Shown piece by piece: positions 7,792-15,118 of a stretch of DNA of 45,402 bases (positions are counted from its first letter, which is position 1; each line of letters opens with the position of its first letter). The stretch lies in assembly GCA_023386645.1 (NCBI GenBank), contig JAEWJI010000029.1:1-45402 (forward strand), in the 5' to 3' direction. The stretch is from Pseudomonadota bacterium (GTDB lineage Bacteria; Pseudomonadota; Alphaproteobacteria; Caulobacterales; Caulobacteraceae). The notes beneath the pieces are model-generated. The model was not told the origin of the DNA and made no database searches. It was given only the letters and a program-made list of their open reading frames with translations. A program made the translations under genes and the position numbers.

Positions 7792-8070
7792 ATGGAGACG
7801 ACGATGACTGACATCTATTCCAGCCGCGCACCGAGCGCGCAGGGGCCTGCGCGGCGGGCGGGGGTGGTGACGCCCAGCGATGAGACGAACCTGCAGGACG
7901 TGGCCAAGGCGCTGTATGTCGGCGGGGCGGGCGACCTGAGGCTGATCCCAGCGGGCGGATCGGAGGCGGTGACGCTGAAGAACCATCCGGTCGGCTATGT
8001 GGCGGTGCAGGCCAAGCGGGTGCTGGCGACCGGGACCACGGCGTCGCACATCCTGGCCCTGTTCGACTGA
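7792..8070 (+). CDS. ghsA: GTA head-spike base protein (RCAP_rcc01079 family)
   Basis: This 92-residue protein carries the family pattern: GPARRAGVVTPSDETNLQDV, ALYVGGAGDLRLIPAGG, VTLKNHPVGYVAVQAKRVLA and TGTTASHILALFD. In Rhodobacter capsulatus the homologue is the base that anchors head spikes to capsid vertices, helping GTA particles bind the capsule of recipients. There it is encoded away from the main structural cluster; here it sits between terL and portal. Starts at 7792 and 7804 are both possible. The first has the repeat-derived GGAGGAT, the second a GGAG six bases upstream. Its stop overlaps the start of the fibre gene by one base (TGATG). The symbol follows the Rhodobacter name and is by homology only. 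Confidence 0.75.
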   Translation: METTMTDIYSSRAPSAQGPARRAGVVTPSDETNLQDVAKALYVGGAGDLRLIPAGGSEAVTLKNHPVGYVAVQAKRVLATGTTASHILALFD

Positions 8071-9071
8071 TGCTGGGCATCGACCTGGGGCCCGTGAGGG
8101 CGGCGGGCCGCATGGCCTCGGCGCCCGAGACGGTGCTGGATTTCGCCACCGGAGCCTATGTTGCGGCAGGGGTGGTCCAGCCCGACCTGGCGAGCGCCCT
8201 GACAGTCTCGGGCGGGAGCTTTTCGCGGAGCGGAGCGGGCACGGCCCGGCAGGCGGACGGGTCGTTGGCGGCGTTCGCGAGCGGCTCGGCGCGGGTCACC
8301 GGAAGGGGGCTGCTGATCGAGGCGGCCTCGACCAATCTGGCGCCCTGGAGCTGGACCCCGTCCAACGCGGGCTGGTCGGTCGGAGCGGGGACGAAGACGC
8401 CGGGCCAGGCCGATCCGCTTGGCGGCACGGGCGCGGCCCTGTTCACCGCCGACGGGACCAACGCCCAGCACTATCTGTTCATGCCGAGCGCGACGATGAC
8501 CGCGGGGACGACCTATGTCGTCTCGGTCCTGCTGAAGGCGGGGTCGACCAGCCGGGTGCAGCTGTTGTTGCCCAGCCCGAGGTTCGCGGTCACCCCCTAC
8601 GTCAATCTGCTGCTGAGCGGGACCGGGTCGGTGACAGCCAGCGGCGGATCGCCGGCGAGCGCGGGCGTGGAGGCCGTGGCCGGCGGCTGGGTGCGCGCCT
8701 GGCTGGCGGGGGTCTGCACCAGCTCGGGCGCGTCTCCCGTCGGGGGGCTGTTCCCGCTGGCGACCGGAGCGGAAGGCATCGCTCAGGTCTCGACCAGCAC
8801 GGGGAGCTTCCTGGCCGTCGGGGCCCAGTCGGAGGCCGGGAGCCAGCCGAGCTCGGCGATCGTGACCAGCGGCTCGGGGGCGACGCGGGGGGGCGACGAG
8901 ATCTCCGTCGGCCTGGCGGACGGCCAGCAGACGATCACGGTGGACTGGGGCGAGGCCGAACGGACCGTGATCGCGCGGTCCAGCCTGGCCGATCCGGGCC
9001 TGTTCGCCTTTGGCGCCTCGAGCGGGCGGCCATGGGTCGGGTCGTACGTGCGGCGGGTGCGGCTGGGCTGA
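8070..9071 (+). CDS. ghsB: GTA head-spike fibre protein
   Basis: The 333-residue protein has a Gly/Ser/Thr/Ala-rich, beta-strand-like composition typical of phage head-spike fibres and carbohydrate-binding jelly-roll domains. The segment at residues about 85-230 (LLIEAASTNLAPWSWTPSNA, then LFMPSATMTAGTTYVVSVLL) matches the phage head-spike fibre domain pattern. The end, GRPWVGSYVRRVRLG, is also typical of such proteins. In the R. capsulatus GTA the spike fibre lets particles adhere to the recipient's capsule. Start-stop overlap with the base gene indicates coupled translation and a fixed pairing. Host-range variation would be expected to concentrate in this gene. I am confident of the role by neighbour and composition, less so of the exact domain limits. 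Confidence 0.7.
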   Translation: MLGIDLGPVRAAGRMASAPETVLDFATGAYVAAGVVQPDLASALTVSGGSFSRSGAGTARQADGSLAAFASGSARVTGRGLLIEAASTNLAPWSWTPSNAGWSVGAGTKTPGQADPLGGTGAALFTADGTNAQHYLFMPSATMTAGTTYVVSVLLKAGSTSRVQLLLPSPRFAVTPYVNLLLSGTGSVTASGGSPASAGVEAVAGGWVRAWLAGVCTSSGASPVGGLFPLATGAEGIAQVSTSTGSFLAVGAQSEAGSQPSSAIVTSGSGATRGGDEISVGLADGQQTITVDWGEAERTVIARSSLADPGLFAFGASSGRPWVGSYVRRVRLG

Positions 9072-9109
9072 TCCCGGCTTGCGAGACATCGAAATTGGAG
9101 GAGACGCCG

Positions 9110-10270
9110 ATGGCGACCCTGCCCTGGCCGTTCGGCCGCAAGGCCGGCGTGAGTGCGCCCGAGACCAAGGTGAGCCGGGCGGGGCCGGTGATCGCCCTGA
9201 CCGGCGTCGGCCGGCCGCGCTGGACGCCGCGCAACTATCGCGACCTGGCCGAGCAGGGGTTCGGGCGCAATCCGGTGGCCTATCGCTGCGTGCGGATGAT
9301 CGCGGAGGCGGCCGCCTCGACGCCCTTCGCGGTGTTCGAAGGCGGTGTGCGGACGCAGGATCATCCGGTCGCGCGGCTGCTGGACAAGCCGAACCCCGAG
9401 CAGTCCGGGCCGGAGCTGATGGAGGCGGTCTATGGCGGCCTGCAGACGGCGGGCAACGCCTATGTGGAGGCGGCCGGCGATGAGTCGCCGGAAGAGCTCT
9501 GGGCGCTGAGGCCCGACCGGGTGAAGGTGGTTCCGGGGCGGCACGGCTGGCCCGAGGCCTATGAGTATGGCGGCGACGCGGGCGCGGTGCGGATCGCGCG
9601 CCAGGCGGACGGCTGGCTGCCGGTCATGCATCTGAGGCTGTTTCATCCGACCAACGACCACTATGGATTCTCGCCCCTGGAGGCGGCGGCCGACGCCATC
9701 GACGTGCACAATGCGTCCGGCGCCTGGAACAAGGCGCTGCTGGACAATGCGGCGCGGCCCAGCGGGGCTCTGGTCTATGGGGCGCGGGACGGGGAGCGGC
9801 TGACGGCCGAGCAGTTCGACGCGCTGAAGGCGGAGCTGACCGAGGCGCACGCGGGCGCGGCCAACGCCGGACGCCCGATGCTGCTGGAAGGCGGGCTGGA
9901 CTGGAAGCCCATGAGCCTGACGCCGGCGGACATGGATTTCATCGCGGGCAAGCACGCGGCGGCGCGGGAGATTGCGCTCGCCTTCGGGGTTCCGCCGCAG
10001 CTGCTGGGCATCCCCGGGGACGCGACCTACGCCAACTATCGCGAGGCCAATGTCGCCTTCTGGCGCGGGACGGTGATCCCGCTGGTGAGGAAGACGGCGG
10101 GGGCGTTGACCGGATGGCTGGACGGGCGCTTCAGCGATGTGCGGATCGAGCCGGACCTGGACGCGGTGGCGGCCTTGCAGCCCGAGCGGGATGCGCTGTG
10201 GGCGCGGATCGGTGCGGCGGGGTTCCTGACCGACGAGGAGCGCCGGCGGATGGCGGGGGTGGGAGAATGA
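9110..10270 (+). CDS. GTA portal protein (gp3), HK97 family
   Basis: This 386-residue portal subunit forms the ring through which DNA enters and leaves the head. The phage_portal family pattern is clear: NPVAYRCVRMIAEAAASTPF, then DHPVARLLDKPNP, GNAYVEA, WALRPDRVKVVPG, YGFSPLEAAADAIDVHN, NAARPSGALVY, and FGVPPQLLGIPGDATYANYR. The length is normal for a GTA portal. The ATG at 9110 has an excellent GGAGGAG seven bases upstream. The frame is open further upstream, but that part is a shadow of the spike gene. The stop overlaps the ATG of the next small gene (ATGA). Confidence 0.92.
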   Translation: MATLPWPFGRKAGVSAPETKVSRAGPVIALTGVGRPRWTPRNYRDLAEQGFGRNPVAYRCVRMIAEAAASTPFAVFEGGVRTQDHPVARLLDKPNPEQSGPELMEAVYGGLQTAGNAYVEAAGDESPEELWALRPDRVKVVPGRHGWPEAYEYGGDAGAVRIARQADGWLPVMHLRLFHPTNDHYGFSPLEAAADAIDVHNASGAWNKALLDNAARPSGALVYGARDGERLTAEQFDALKAELTEAHAGAANAGRPMLLEGGLDWKPMSLTPADMDFIAGKHAAAREIALAFGVPPQLLGIPGDATYANYREANVAFWRGTVIPLVRKTAGALTGWLDGRFSDVRIEPDLDAVAALQPERDALWARIGAAGFLTDEERRRMAGVGE

Positions 10271-10497
10271 GCGACGAGATGAAGCGGTTGGCGACGGCCC
10301 TGGCCGTGGCGCTGGCCGTGCAGACCATCGGCGGCCTGATGTGGGCCGGCGGAGCGGCGGCGCGGATCGCGACGCTGGAGGAACGGGTCGGCGAGCAGCG
10401 GCTGGTGGCGGAACGGTTGGCGCGGCTGGAGGAGCAGGGGGCGGCCACGCGCGCGACCCTGAACCGGATCGAGGCGCGGCTGGAGCGGGGGCGGTGA
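10267..10497 (+). CDS. GTA gp3.5-like small membrane protein
   Basis: This 76-residue protein has one hydrophobic helix (residues 10-33, LATALAVALAVQTIGGLMWA) and a charged coiled-coil tail (ATLEERVGEQRLVAERLARL and onward). It lies between portal and prohead protease, the position of the small gene called 3.5 in the R. capsulatus GTA. The role is unknown; a membrane-anchored coiled coil could tether early head assembly, but that is speculation. Its start overlaps the portal stop as ATGA. Confidence 0.75.
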   Translation: MSDEMKRLATALAVALAVQTIGGLMWAGGAAARIATLEERVGEQRLVAERLARLEEQGAATRATLNRIEARLERGR

Positions 10498-10507
10498 GGA
10501 GGGTCCT

Positions 10508-10628
10508 TGATCTCCCCCCGCTGGGGGGAGACAGGCGGCGTGAGCCGCCAGAGGGGGGCTGGTTAGAGCGGCGCGTGCGGTTAGCCCCCTCCACCCCTTC
10601 GGGGTCCCCCTCCCCCAATGGAGGAGGA
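10508..10628. repeat. Palindromic intergenic repeat running into the protease start (copy 4)
   Basis: Two arms are seen. The left, 10508-10562, reads GATCTCCCCCCGCTGGGGGG and onward with a GGCGGCGTGAGCCGCC hairpin. The right, 10583-10628, has CCCCCTCCACCCCTTCGGGG, then TCCCCCTCCCCC and AATGGAGGAGGA. The right end merges with the beginning of the prohead protease frame, so that gene appears to take both its ribosome binding site and its start codon from the repeat. Confidence 0.8.
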
Positions 10629-11027
10629 TTGTGGATCGAGGGCTACGCCTCTCTGTGGGGCGTGGCGGACCTGGACGGGGACGTGGCGGCGCGCGGGTGT
10701 TTCGCCGAGAGCCTCGCGCGCACCGGCGCGGCGGGGGTGCGGATGCTGCACCAGCACGAGGCGCGGGCGCCGGTCGGCGTCTGGGACGAGATCGCCGAGG
10801 ACGAGCGCGGCCTGCGGGTCCGGGGCCGGATCCTGGACTGGTCGCCCGAGGCGCGGTTCGCGGGGGCGCTCGCGAGAGCCGGGGCGCTGGACGGGCTGTC
10901 GATCGGGTTTCGCAGCGTGCGGGCGCGGCGGGATGGGCGGCTGAGGGTGCTGAGCCAGGTGGAACTGTGGGAGGTGTCGGTGGTGACCTTCCCAATGCTG
11001 CCGGGAGCGCGGTTCCGCCGCGGCTGA
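10629..11027 (+). CDS. GTA prohead protease (gp4), HK97/U35 family
   Basis: The protease trims the capsid's delta domain during head maturation. Family hallmarks are EGYASLWGVADLDGD at the N-terminus, GVRMLHQHEARAPVGVW with the catalytic His, GLSIGF with the catalytic Ser, and VELWEVSVVTFPML with the acidic residue. At 132 residues it is short, because no ordinary start exists: the conserved sequence begins right after the repeat. The likeliest start is the TTG at 10629, with GGAGG four bases upstream. A GTG at about 10577, inside the repeat, would add a nonsense-like leader. If neither works well, protease output would be low. Confidence 0.78.
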   Translation: MWIEGYASLWGVADLDGDVAARGCFAESLARTGAAGVRMLHQHEARAPVGVWDEIAEDERGLRVRGRILDWSPEARFAGALARAGALDGLSIGFRSVRARRDGRLRVLSQVELWEVSVVTFPMLPGARFRRG

Positions 11028-11074
11028 AGACGTGTCGCCCGTCGGCGACGGCGTAGGTTCAAACAGGAGACAAG

Positions 11075-12307
11075 ATGACTGAGACCCTTACCGGCTCGGG
11101 TTCGCCCGAGGCGCACGCGGTGCTGCGCGAGATGATGGCGGCGTTCGAGGCGTTCAAAGGCGCCAACGACGCGCGGCTGGACGAGATCGAGAAGAAGGCG
11201 GCGGCGGATGTGCTGCTGGAGGAGAAGGTGGCGCGGATCGACCAGGCGGTCGGGCAGGCGCAGGCGCGGCTGGACCGGGCGCTGAGCGAGGCGCGACGGC
11301 CGCACCTGGATGGGACCGCCGTGCCGGTGACGCCGGCGAGCTCGCCCGAGCAGAAGGCGGCGTTCGGCGGCTATCTGAGGGCGGGCTCCGGCTTCGGCCT
11401 GGAGGTGAAATCGGGGCTGTCGTCGGCGGCGAACTCGGGCGGTTATGTGGTGCCGCCCGAGACCGAGCGGGCGATCGAGCGGCGGCTGATGGCCGTGTCG
11501 CCGATGCGCGAGATCGCGACGGTGCGAACGGTGGGCTCGGGCGTGTTCAGGAAGCCGGTGTCGACCGCGGGCGTGGCCTCGGGCTGGGTGGCGGAGACGG
11601 CCGCGCGGCCGGAGATGGATCCGGCGACCCTGGCGCTGCTGGAGTTTCCGTCGGCCGATCTCTACGCCAGCCCGGCGGCGACGCAGAACCTGCTGGACGA
11701 CGCCCTGATCGACCTGGACGAATGGCTGGCCGCCGAGGTCGAGGACGCCTTCGCGGCCCAGGAGACCCAGGCCTTCGTCACCGGCGACGGGACTAACAAG
11801 CCCAAGGGCTTCCTGAGCTACACCACGGTGGCGGACGCCAGCCAGGCGTGGGGCGAGATCGGCTATGTGGCGTCGGGCGCGGCGGGGGCGTTTTCGTCCA
11901 CCAACCCGACCGACCGATTGATCGATCTGATCTATGCGCCCAAGGCCCAGTACCGGCCGAACGGGCGGTTCGTGATGAACCGCAAGACGGTCTCGGCCGT
12001 GCGCAAGTTCAAGGACGCGGACGGCAACTATATCTGGTCGCCGCCGGGGCGGATGGGGGAGACGGCGAGCCTGCTGGGCTATCCGGTCACCGAGATCGAG
12101 ACCATGCCGGACATCGCGGCCAACAGCCTGTCGATCGCGTTCGGCGACTTCCAGCGGGGGTATCTGATCGTGGATCGCGCGGGGGTGCGGGTGCTGAGGG
12201 ACCCGTATTCGGCCAAGCCCTATGTGCTGTTCTACACGACGAAGCGGGTCGGCGGCGGAGTGCAGAACTTCGATGCGATCAAGGTGATGAAGTTCAGCGC
12301 GACGTAG
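11075..12307 (+). CDS. GTA major capsid protein (gp5), HK97 fold
   Basis: This 410-residue capsid subunit begins with a charged, helical delta/scaffold region (residues about 10-75, FEAFKGANDARLDEIEKKAA) that the prohead protease would remove. Then comes the HK97-fold part: SSAANSGGYVVPPETERAIE, SPMREIATVRTVGSG, GWVAETAARPEMDPATLALL, SPAATQNLLDDALIDLDEWL, FVTGDGTNKPKGFLSY, RFVMNRKTVSAVRKFKDADG and DPYSAKPYVLFYTTKRVGGG. Length and motif order are those of GTA capsids. The ATG is preceded by AGGAGACAAG. The transcript probably continues across the 244-bp repeat region downstream. Confidence 0.93.
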   Translation: MTETLTGSGSPEAHAVLREMMAAFEAFKGANDARLDEIEKKAAADVLLEEKVARIDQAVGQAQARLDRALSEARRPHLDGTAVPVTPASSPEQKAAFGGYLRAGSGFGLEVKSGLSSAANSGGYVVPPETERAIERRLMAVSPMREIATVRTVGSGVFRKPVSTAGVASGWVAETAARPEMDPATLALLEFPSADLYASPAATQNLLDDALIDLDEWLAAEVEDAFAAQETQAFVTGDGTNKPKGFLSYTTVADASQAWGEIGYVASGAAGAFSSTNPTDRLIDLIYAPKAQYRPNGRFVMNRKTVSAVRKFKDADGNYIWSPPGRMGETASLLGYPVTEIETMPDIAANSLSIAFGDFQRGYLIVDRAGVRVLRDPYSAKPYVLFYTTKRVGGGVQNFDAIKVMKFSAT

Positions 12308-12349
12308 GTCGCCGAGCGGCAAGGTGATGAAGTTCGCGGTGAGTTGATG

Positions 12350-12538
12350 CGTCACGGCTCCCTCTCCCGGCGGGAGAGGGAGTTCGCGCACGGCGGCGAC
12401 AGCCGTCGTCCTGGCGCGAACGGGTGAGGGGTTTCGGCGGCCAACCCGTTTCGACCTGAGCCCCTCACCCTTTCGCACGAGAACGACCGCTGAGCGGTCG
12501 TGTGCTCAAGCCCTCTCCCGCCGGGAGAGGGGTCCAGA
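12350..12538. repeat. Large palindromic intergenic repeat, second family
   Basis: This copy has different core sequences. The outer arms are CCCTCTCCCGGCGGGAGAGG on the left and CCCTCTCCCGCCGGGAGAGG on the right, each itself a palindrome. Inside lie GGTGAGGGG/CCCCTCACC and CGACCGCTGAGCGGTCG hairpins. The whole lies between capsid and gp6. Any transcript crossing it should fold strongly. Confidence 0.85.
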
Positions 12539-12551
12539 CATCGAGGTTGAT

Positions 12552-12818
12552 ATGACCGCACCTGTCTCGCTGACAGAGGCGAAGCTGTTCCTGCGCGTCG
12601 AGCACGATGCGGAGGATCAGCTGATCCAGACGCTGATCGACGCGGCGCGGGCCCGGGTGGAGGGGGAGGTGGGGTTGAGCCTGACCTCGACCTCGGCCGC
12701 GCCGCTGAGGCTGGCGGTGCTGATGCTGTGCCTGCGCGGCTATGAGCGGGGCGAGGCAGAGATGCCGATCGCGCCGGTCGAGGCCTGGATTGCGCCGTAT
12801 CGCGTGGTGCGGCTGTGA
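12552..12818 (+). CDS. GTA gp6, head-tail adaptor
   Basis: This 88-residue protein shows the phage head-tail connector (gp6-like) pattern: SLTEAKLFLRVEHDAEDQLI, then LIDAARARVEGEVGLSL, and a hydrophobic helix LAVLMLCLRGYERG. The adaptor ring binds below the portal and joins it to the stopper. The ATG follows GAGGTTGAT, just past the right arm of the large repeat. It is followed by gp7 after 69 bases with no obvious gene. Confidence 0.85.
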   Translation: MTAPVSLTEAKLFLRVEHDAEDQLIQTLIDAARARVEGEVGLSLTSTSAAPLRLAVLMLCLRGYERGEAEMPIAPVEAWIAPYRVVRL

Positions 12819-12887
12819 GGCCTCCCTCCTCGGGCCGCTATCGCCCTTCGAGCTACTTGAGCGCCCGCCTTTTGGCTGCTGGAGCCC

Positions 12888-13160
12888 GTGGAGGCGGAGA
12901 CGCCGCAGGGCGGGCGGACGGTGAGCTACGAGCTCCTGGGGGCCGTGTGGCTGGCGCTGGGCGCGCGGCGCAGGCGCGAGGCGACGGAAGCGGGTGTGAC
13001 ACGGTCCGAGGAGATCGCGACGGCCGGGGCGCGGGCCGATCCACGCCTGAGCGAAGGCCGGATGCTGCGTTTCGGCGGGGCGGACTGGCGGATCGTGGGC
13101 GTCGACGGCGAGCCCGGGCGGCCGGGGCGGGTGAAGATCAGCCTGGAGCGGGCGCGATGA
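12888..13160 (+). CDS. GTA gp7, head-tail stopper
   Basis: The 90-residue protein has the small beta-barrel pattern of head closure proteins: GGRTVSYELLGAVWLAL near the start, then VTRSEEIATAGARADPRLSE and FGGADWRIVGVDG. In the R. capsulatus GTA this subunit closes the head after packaging. The start is a GTG at 12888 with GGAG three bases upstream; no ATG is available in a suitable place. The stop overlaps the next start (ATGA). Confidence 0.8.
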   Translation: MEAETPQGGRTVSYELLGAVWLALGARRRREATEAGVTRSEEIATAGARADPRLSEGRMLRFGGADWRIVGVDGEPGRPGRVKISLERAR

Positions 13161-13564
13161 CGGATCATGAGGGCGCGCTGCAGGCGGCGCTGATCGCGCA
13201 CCTGCGGGGCGACGAGACGTTGCAGGCGCTGCTGGGGCAGCCGGCGAGGATCTGGGACGAGCCGCCGGCGCAGGCGGCGTGTCCGCACCTGCTGATCGGT
13301 CGCGGCGAGAGCCGGCCGGTGGCGGCGGAAGGCTGCGGGATCGAGCACCGGCTGACCCTGACCTGCGTGTCGCGCTTCGGCGGGACGGAGGAGGCGCGTG
13401 CGGTGGCGGCGGCGGTGCGGGCGCGACTGCACGAGGCGACGCTGGAAGGCGACGGACTGAGGACGGTGAATCTGAGGGCGGTGTTCACCGACGTGTTCCG
13501 CGCCGAGGATCGGCACAGGACGTACGCGGTGGTTCGCCTGCGGGCGGTGACGGAGGAGATGTGA
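13157..13564 (+). CDS. GTA gp8, tail terminator (DUF3168)
   Basis: This 135-residue protein has the DUF3168 pattern: ALQAALIAHLRGDETLQALL, WDEPPAQAACPHLLIG, then an EHRLTLTCVSRFGG strand and LRTVNLRAVFTDVFRAEDRH. The family forms the ring that ends tail-tube polymerisation and docks to the head. It overlaps gp7 by four bases, and its TGA overlaps the ATG of gp9 by one base, so gp7, gp8 and gp9 are likely translated together. Confidence 0.85.
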   Translation: MTDHEGALQAALIAHLRGDETLQALLGQPARIWDEPPAQAACPHLLIGRGESRPVAAEGCGIEHRLTLTCVSRFGGTEEARAVAAAVRARLHEATLEGDGLRTVNLRAVFTDVFRAEDRHRTYAVVRLRAVTEEM

Positions 13565-13980
13565 TGGCGGCTCAACCCGGCAGGGACATGCTGTTGAAGA
13601 TCGGGGACGGCGCGTCCTCGGAAGTATTCACGACGGTGGCGGGCCTGAGGGCGCGGACGCTGTCGCTGAATGCGCGTTCGGTGGATGTGACGGACGGAGA
13701 CTCGGCCGGGCGGTGGCGCGAGTTGCTGGCCGGCGCGGGGGTGAGGGCGGCGGCGGTGTCGGGGCAGGGGGTGTTTCGCGACGCGGCGTCGGACGCCCTG
13801 ATCCGCGAGGCCTTCTTCGCCCAGGCGGCGCGGACGTGGCGGATCATCGTGCCGGACTTCGGCGTGATCGAGGGGCCGTTCCTGGTGGCGGCGCTGGAAT
13901 ACGCCGGCGAGCACGAAGGCGAGGCGACCTTCGCGATCAGCCTGGCGAGCGCAGGGCAGGTGGGGTTCGCGGCGGTTTAG
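13564..13980 (+). CDS. GTA gp9, major tail tube protein
   Basis: This 138-residue tail tube subunit carries the family pattern: GRDMLLKIGDGASSEVFTTV, then SVDVTDGDSAGRWRELL, GQGVFRDAASDALI, and GPFLVAALEYAGEHEGEATF. The sequence fits the GTA/lambda-like tube fold. The stop is followed directly by a repeat copy that separates it from gp10. Confidence 0.9.
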   Translation: MAAQPGRDMLLKIGDGASSEVFTTVAGLRARTLSLNARSVDVTDGDSAGRWRELLAGAGVRAAAVSGQGVFRDAASDALIREAFFAQAARTWRIIVPDFGVIEGPFLVAALEYAGEHEGEATFAISLASAGQVGFAAV

Positions 13981-13984
13981 CGTC

Positions 13985-14142
13985 TGTCCTCACCCGCGAA
14001 GCGGGGGAGGGGGACCATGCGGAGCATGGTGGAGGGGGCGGAAGCTGGGCTGGGTGGTGGGTATTGGGCGCCGAGCGCGTGGCTCGCCCCCTCCACCGCT
14101 TCGCGGTCCCCCTCCCCCGTTCGCTCCGCTCCGGGGAGGATA
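13985..14142. repeat. Palindromic intergenic repeat carrying a ribosome binding site (copy 5)
   Basis: Paired arms are seen. The left is CCTCACCCGCGAAGCGGGGG, then AGGGGGACCATGCGGAGCAT. The right is CCCCCTCCACCGCTTCGCGG, then TCCCCCTCCCCC, a TTCGCTCCGCT linker and CCGGGGAGGAT. The arms are inverted around a 45-base centre. The GGGGAGGA end lies about seven bases before the gp10 ATG at 14148 and is its only Shine-Dalgarno sequence. Confidence 0.85.
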
Positions 14143-14147
14143 TCCGA

Positions 14148-14423
14148 ATGAACACCATGCGTGGCGAGGTTTCGGTCGACCTGGCGGGCGCGCCTCGGCG
14201 GCTGTGCCTGACGCTCGGGGCCCTGGCGGAGATCGAGGGGGCGCTGGGGGCGGATGGGATCGGCGGGCTGGCGGAGCGGATGCGGACGCTGTCGGCGCGG
14301 GACCTGGTGGTGGTGCTGGGCGCCTTGCTGCGGGGCGGGGGCGAGGATCCGGCGCTGGCCGAACGCGCGGAGCCGCGCGTGGCGGCGGAAGGCGTGGCGC
14401 GGGCGTTCGCCGCCTCGGTCTGA
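14148..14423 (+). CDS. GTA gp10, tail assembly chaperone-like (PF11836 type)
   Basis: This 91-residue protein fits the gene transfer agent family that maps to tail assembly chaperones: RGEVSVDLAGAPRRLCLTLG, then ALAEIEGALGADGIGGLAER and RDLVVVLGALLRGGGEDPAL. It is encoded between tube and tape measure, the usual chaperone position. The start ATG depends on the repeat-derived GGGGAGGA. The next gene begins four bases after the stop. Confidence 0.85.
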   Translation: MNTMRGEVSVDLAGAPRRLCLTLGALAEIEGALGADGIGGLAERMRTLSARDLVVVLGALLRGGGEDPALAERAEPRVAAEGVARAFAASV

Positions 14424-14427
14424 GCGG

Positions 14428-14598
14428 ATGGACTGGGGCGCGATGATGCGGGCCGCGCTGGCGCTTGGGGTGGGGCCCGAGGCGTTCTGGCGGCTGTCGG
14501 TCAGGGAGTGGCGGATGATGACCGAGCGGCCCGAGGGCGTGCGGCCGATGAGCCGCGACGAACTGGTGAAGATGCAGGAGGCGTGGCCGGATGAGTGA
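14428..14598 (+). CDS. GTA gp10.1, small tail assembly chaperone (rcc01693 type)
   Basis: Only 56 residues, with the conserved pattern DWGAMMRAALALGVGPEAFW, RLSVREWRMM, and MSRDELVKMQEAWPD. The family matches the small tail-chaperone protein next to the tape measure in alphaproteobacterial GTAs. In many siphophages the equivalent is made by ribosomal frameshifting; here an ordinary ATG is present, so a separate gene is simpler. No strong Shine-Dalgarno is seen, which suggests coupling to gp10. Its end overlaps gp11 by eight bases. Confidence 0.8.
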   Translation: MDWGAMMRAALALGVGPEAFWRLSVREWRMMTERPEGVRPMSRDELVKMQEAWPDE

Positions 14599-15118
14599 TG
14601 ATTTCAGGCCGGATGCGCTGGATGGAGTGCCGGCGCGAGCGGCGGAGGCGGCGGCCGCCCTGGAGGGACTGCGCGAGCCGGCGGAGCGGGCTGCGCTGGC
14701 GATCGAGGATGCGTTCGGGCGCGCCGGCGAGAGCCTGACGCGGTCGCTGGCGCGGGCGGCGGCGGACGGTGAGGTGACGCTGGCGGAACTCGCGCGCGCG
14801 GTGCTGGGGGCCGTGAACGCGGCCGCGGGAGCGAAGGGCGGCGGGCTCTCAGGCGCGATCGCGGCGGCGGTCGGCGGCCTGTTCGGCGGAACGCGGGCGG
14901 ACGGCGGGCCGGTAACGGCCGGTTCGGCCTATCTGGTCGGAGAGCGGGGGCCGGAGGTGTTCCGGCCGGCCTCAGCGGGTGTGGTGGAGACGCCTGGCGT
15001 GGGCGCGGTGACGGTGAACGTCCGCGTCGACGGCGGGGTTCAGGCGCTGCTTCGGTCGGAGGCGCAGGTGGCGCAGGCGCTGGCGCGGGCGGTGATGCTG
15101 GGGGCGCGGAGGGTCTGA
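14591..15118 (+). CDS. GTA gp11, short tail tape measure protein
   Basis: This 175-residue protein is mostly helical, with an Ala-rich middle (residues about 60-100, GAVNAAAGAKGGGLSGAIAA) followed by the conserved tape measure end: DGGPVTAGSAYLVGERGPEV, then FRPASAG. The GTA tape measure sets tail length. At about 0.15 nm per residue this would give roughly 26 nm, shorter than the value I would expect for the longer Rhodobacter homologue. The start overlaps gp10.1. A repeat follows the stop, and then an antisense host gene breaks the cluster. Confidence 0.8.
   Translation: MSDDFRPDALDGVPARAAEAAAALEGLREPAERAALAIEDAFGRAGESLTRSLARAAADGEVTLAELARAVLGAVNAAAGAKGGGLSGAIAAAVGGLFGGTRADGGPVTAGSAYLVGERGPEVFRPASAGVVETPGVGAVTVNVRVDGGVQALLRSEAQVAQALARAVMLGARRV

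Noticed and set aside
14254..14598. Programmed ribosomal frameshift between gp10 and gp10.1
   Set aside because: The second frame opens early enough, but gp10.1 has its own conserved ATG start (DWGAMMRAAL) and I see no clear slippery site. A separate gene is simpler.
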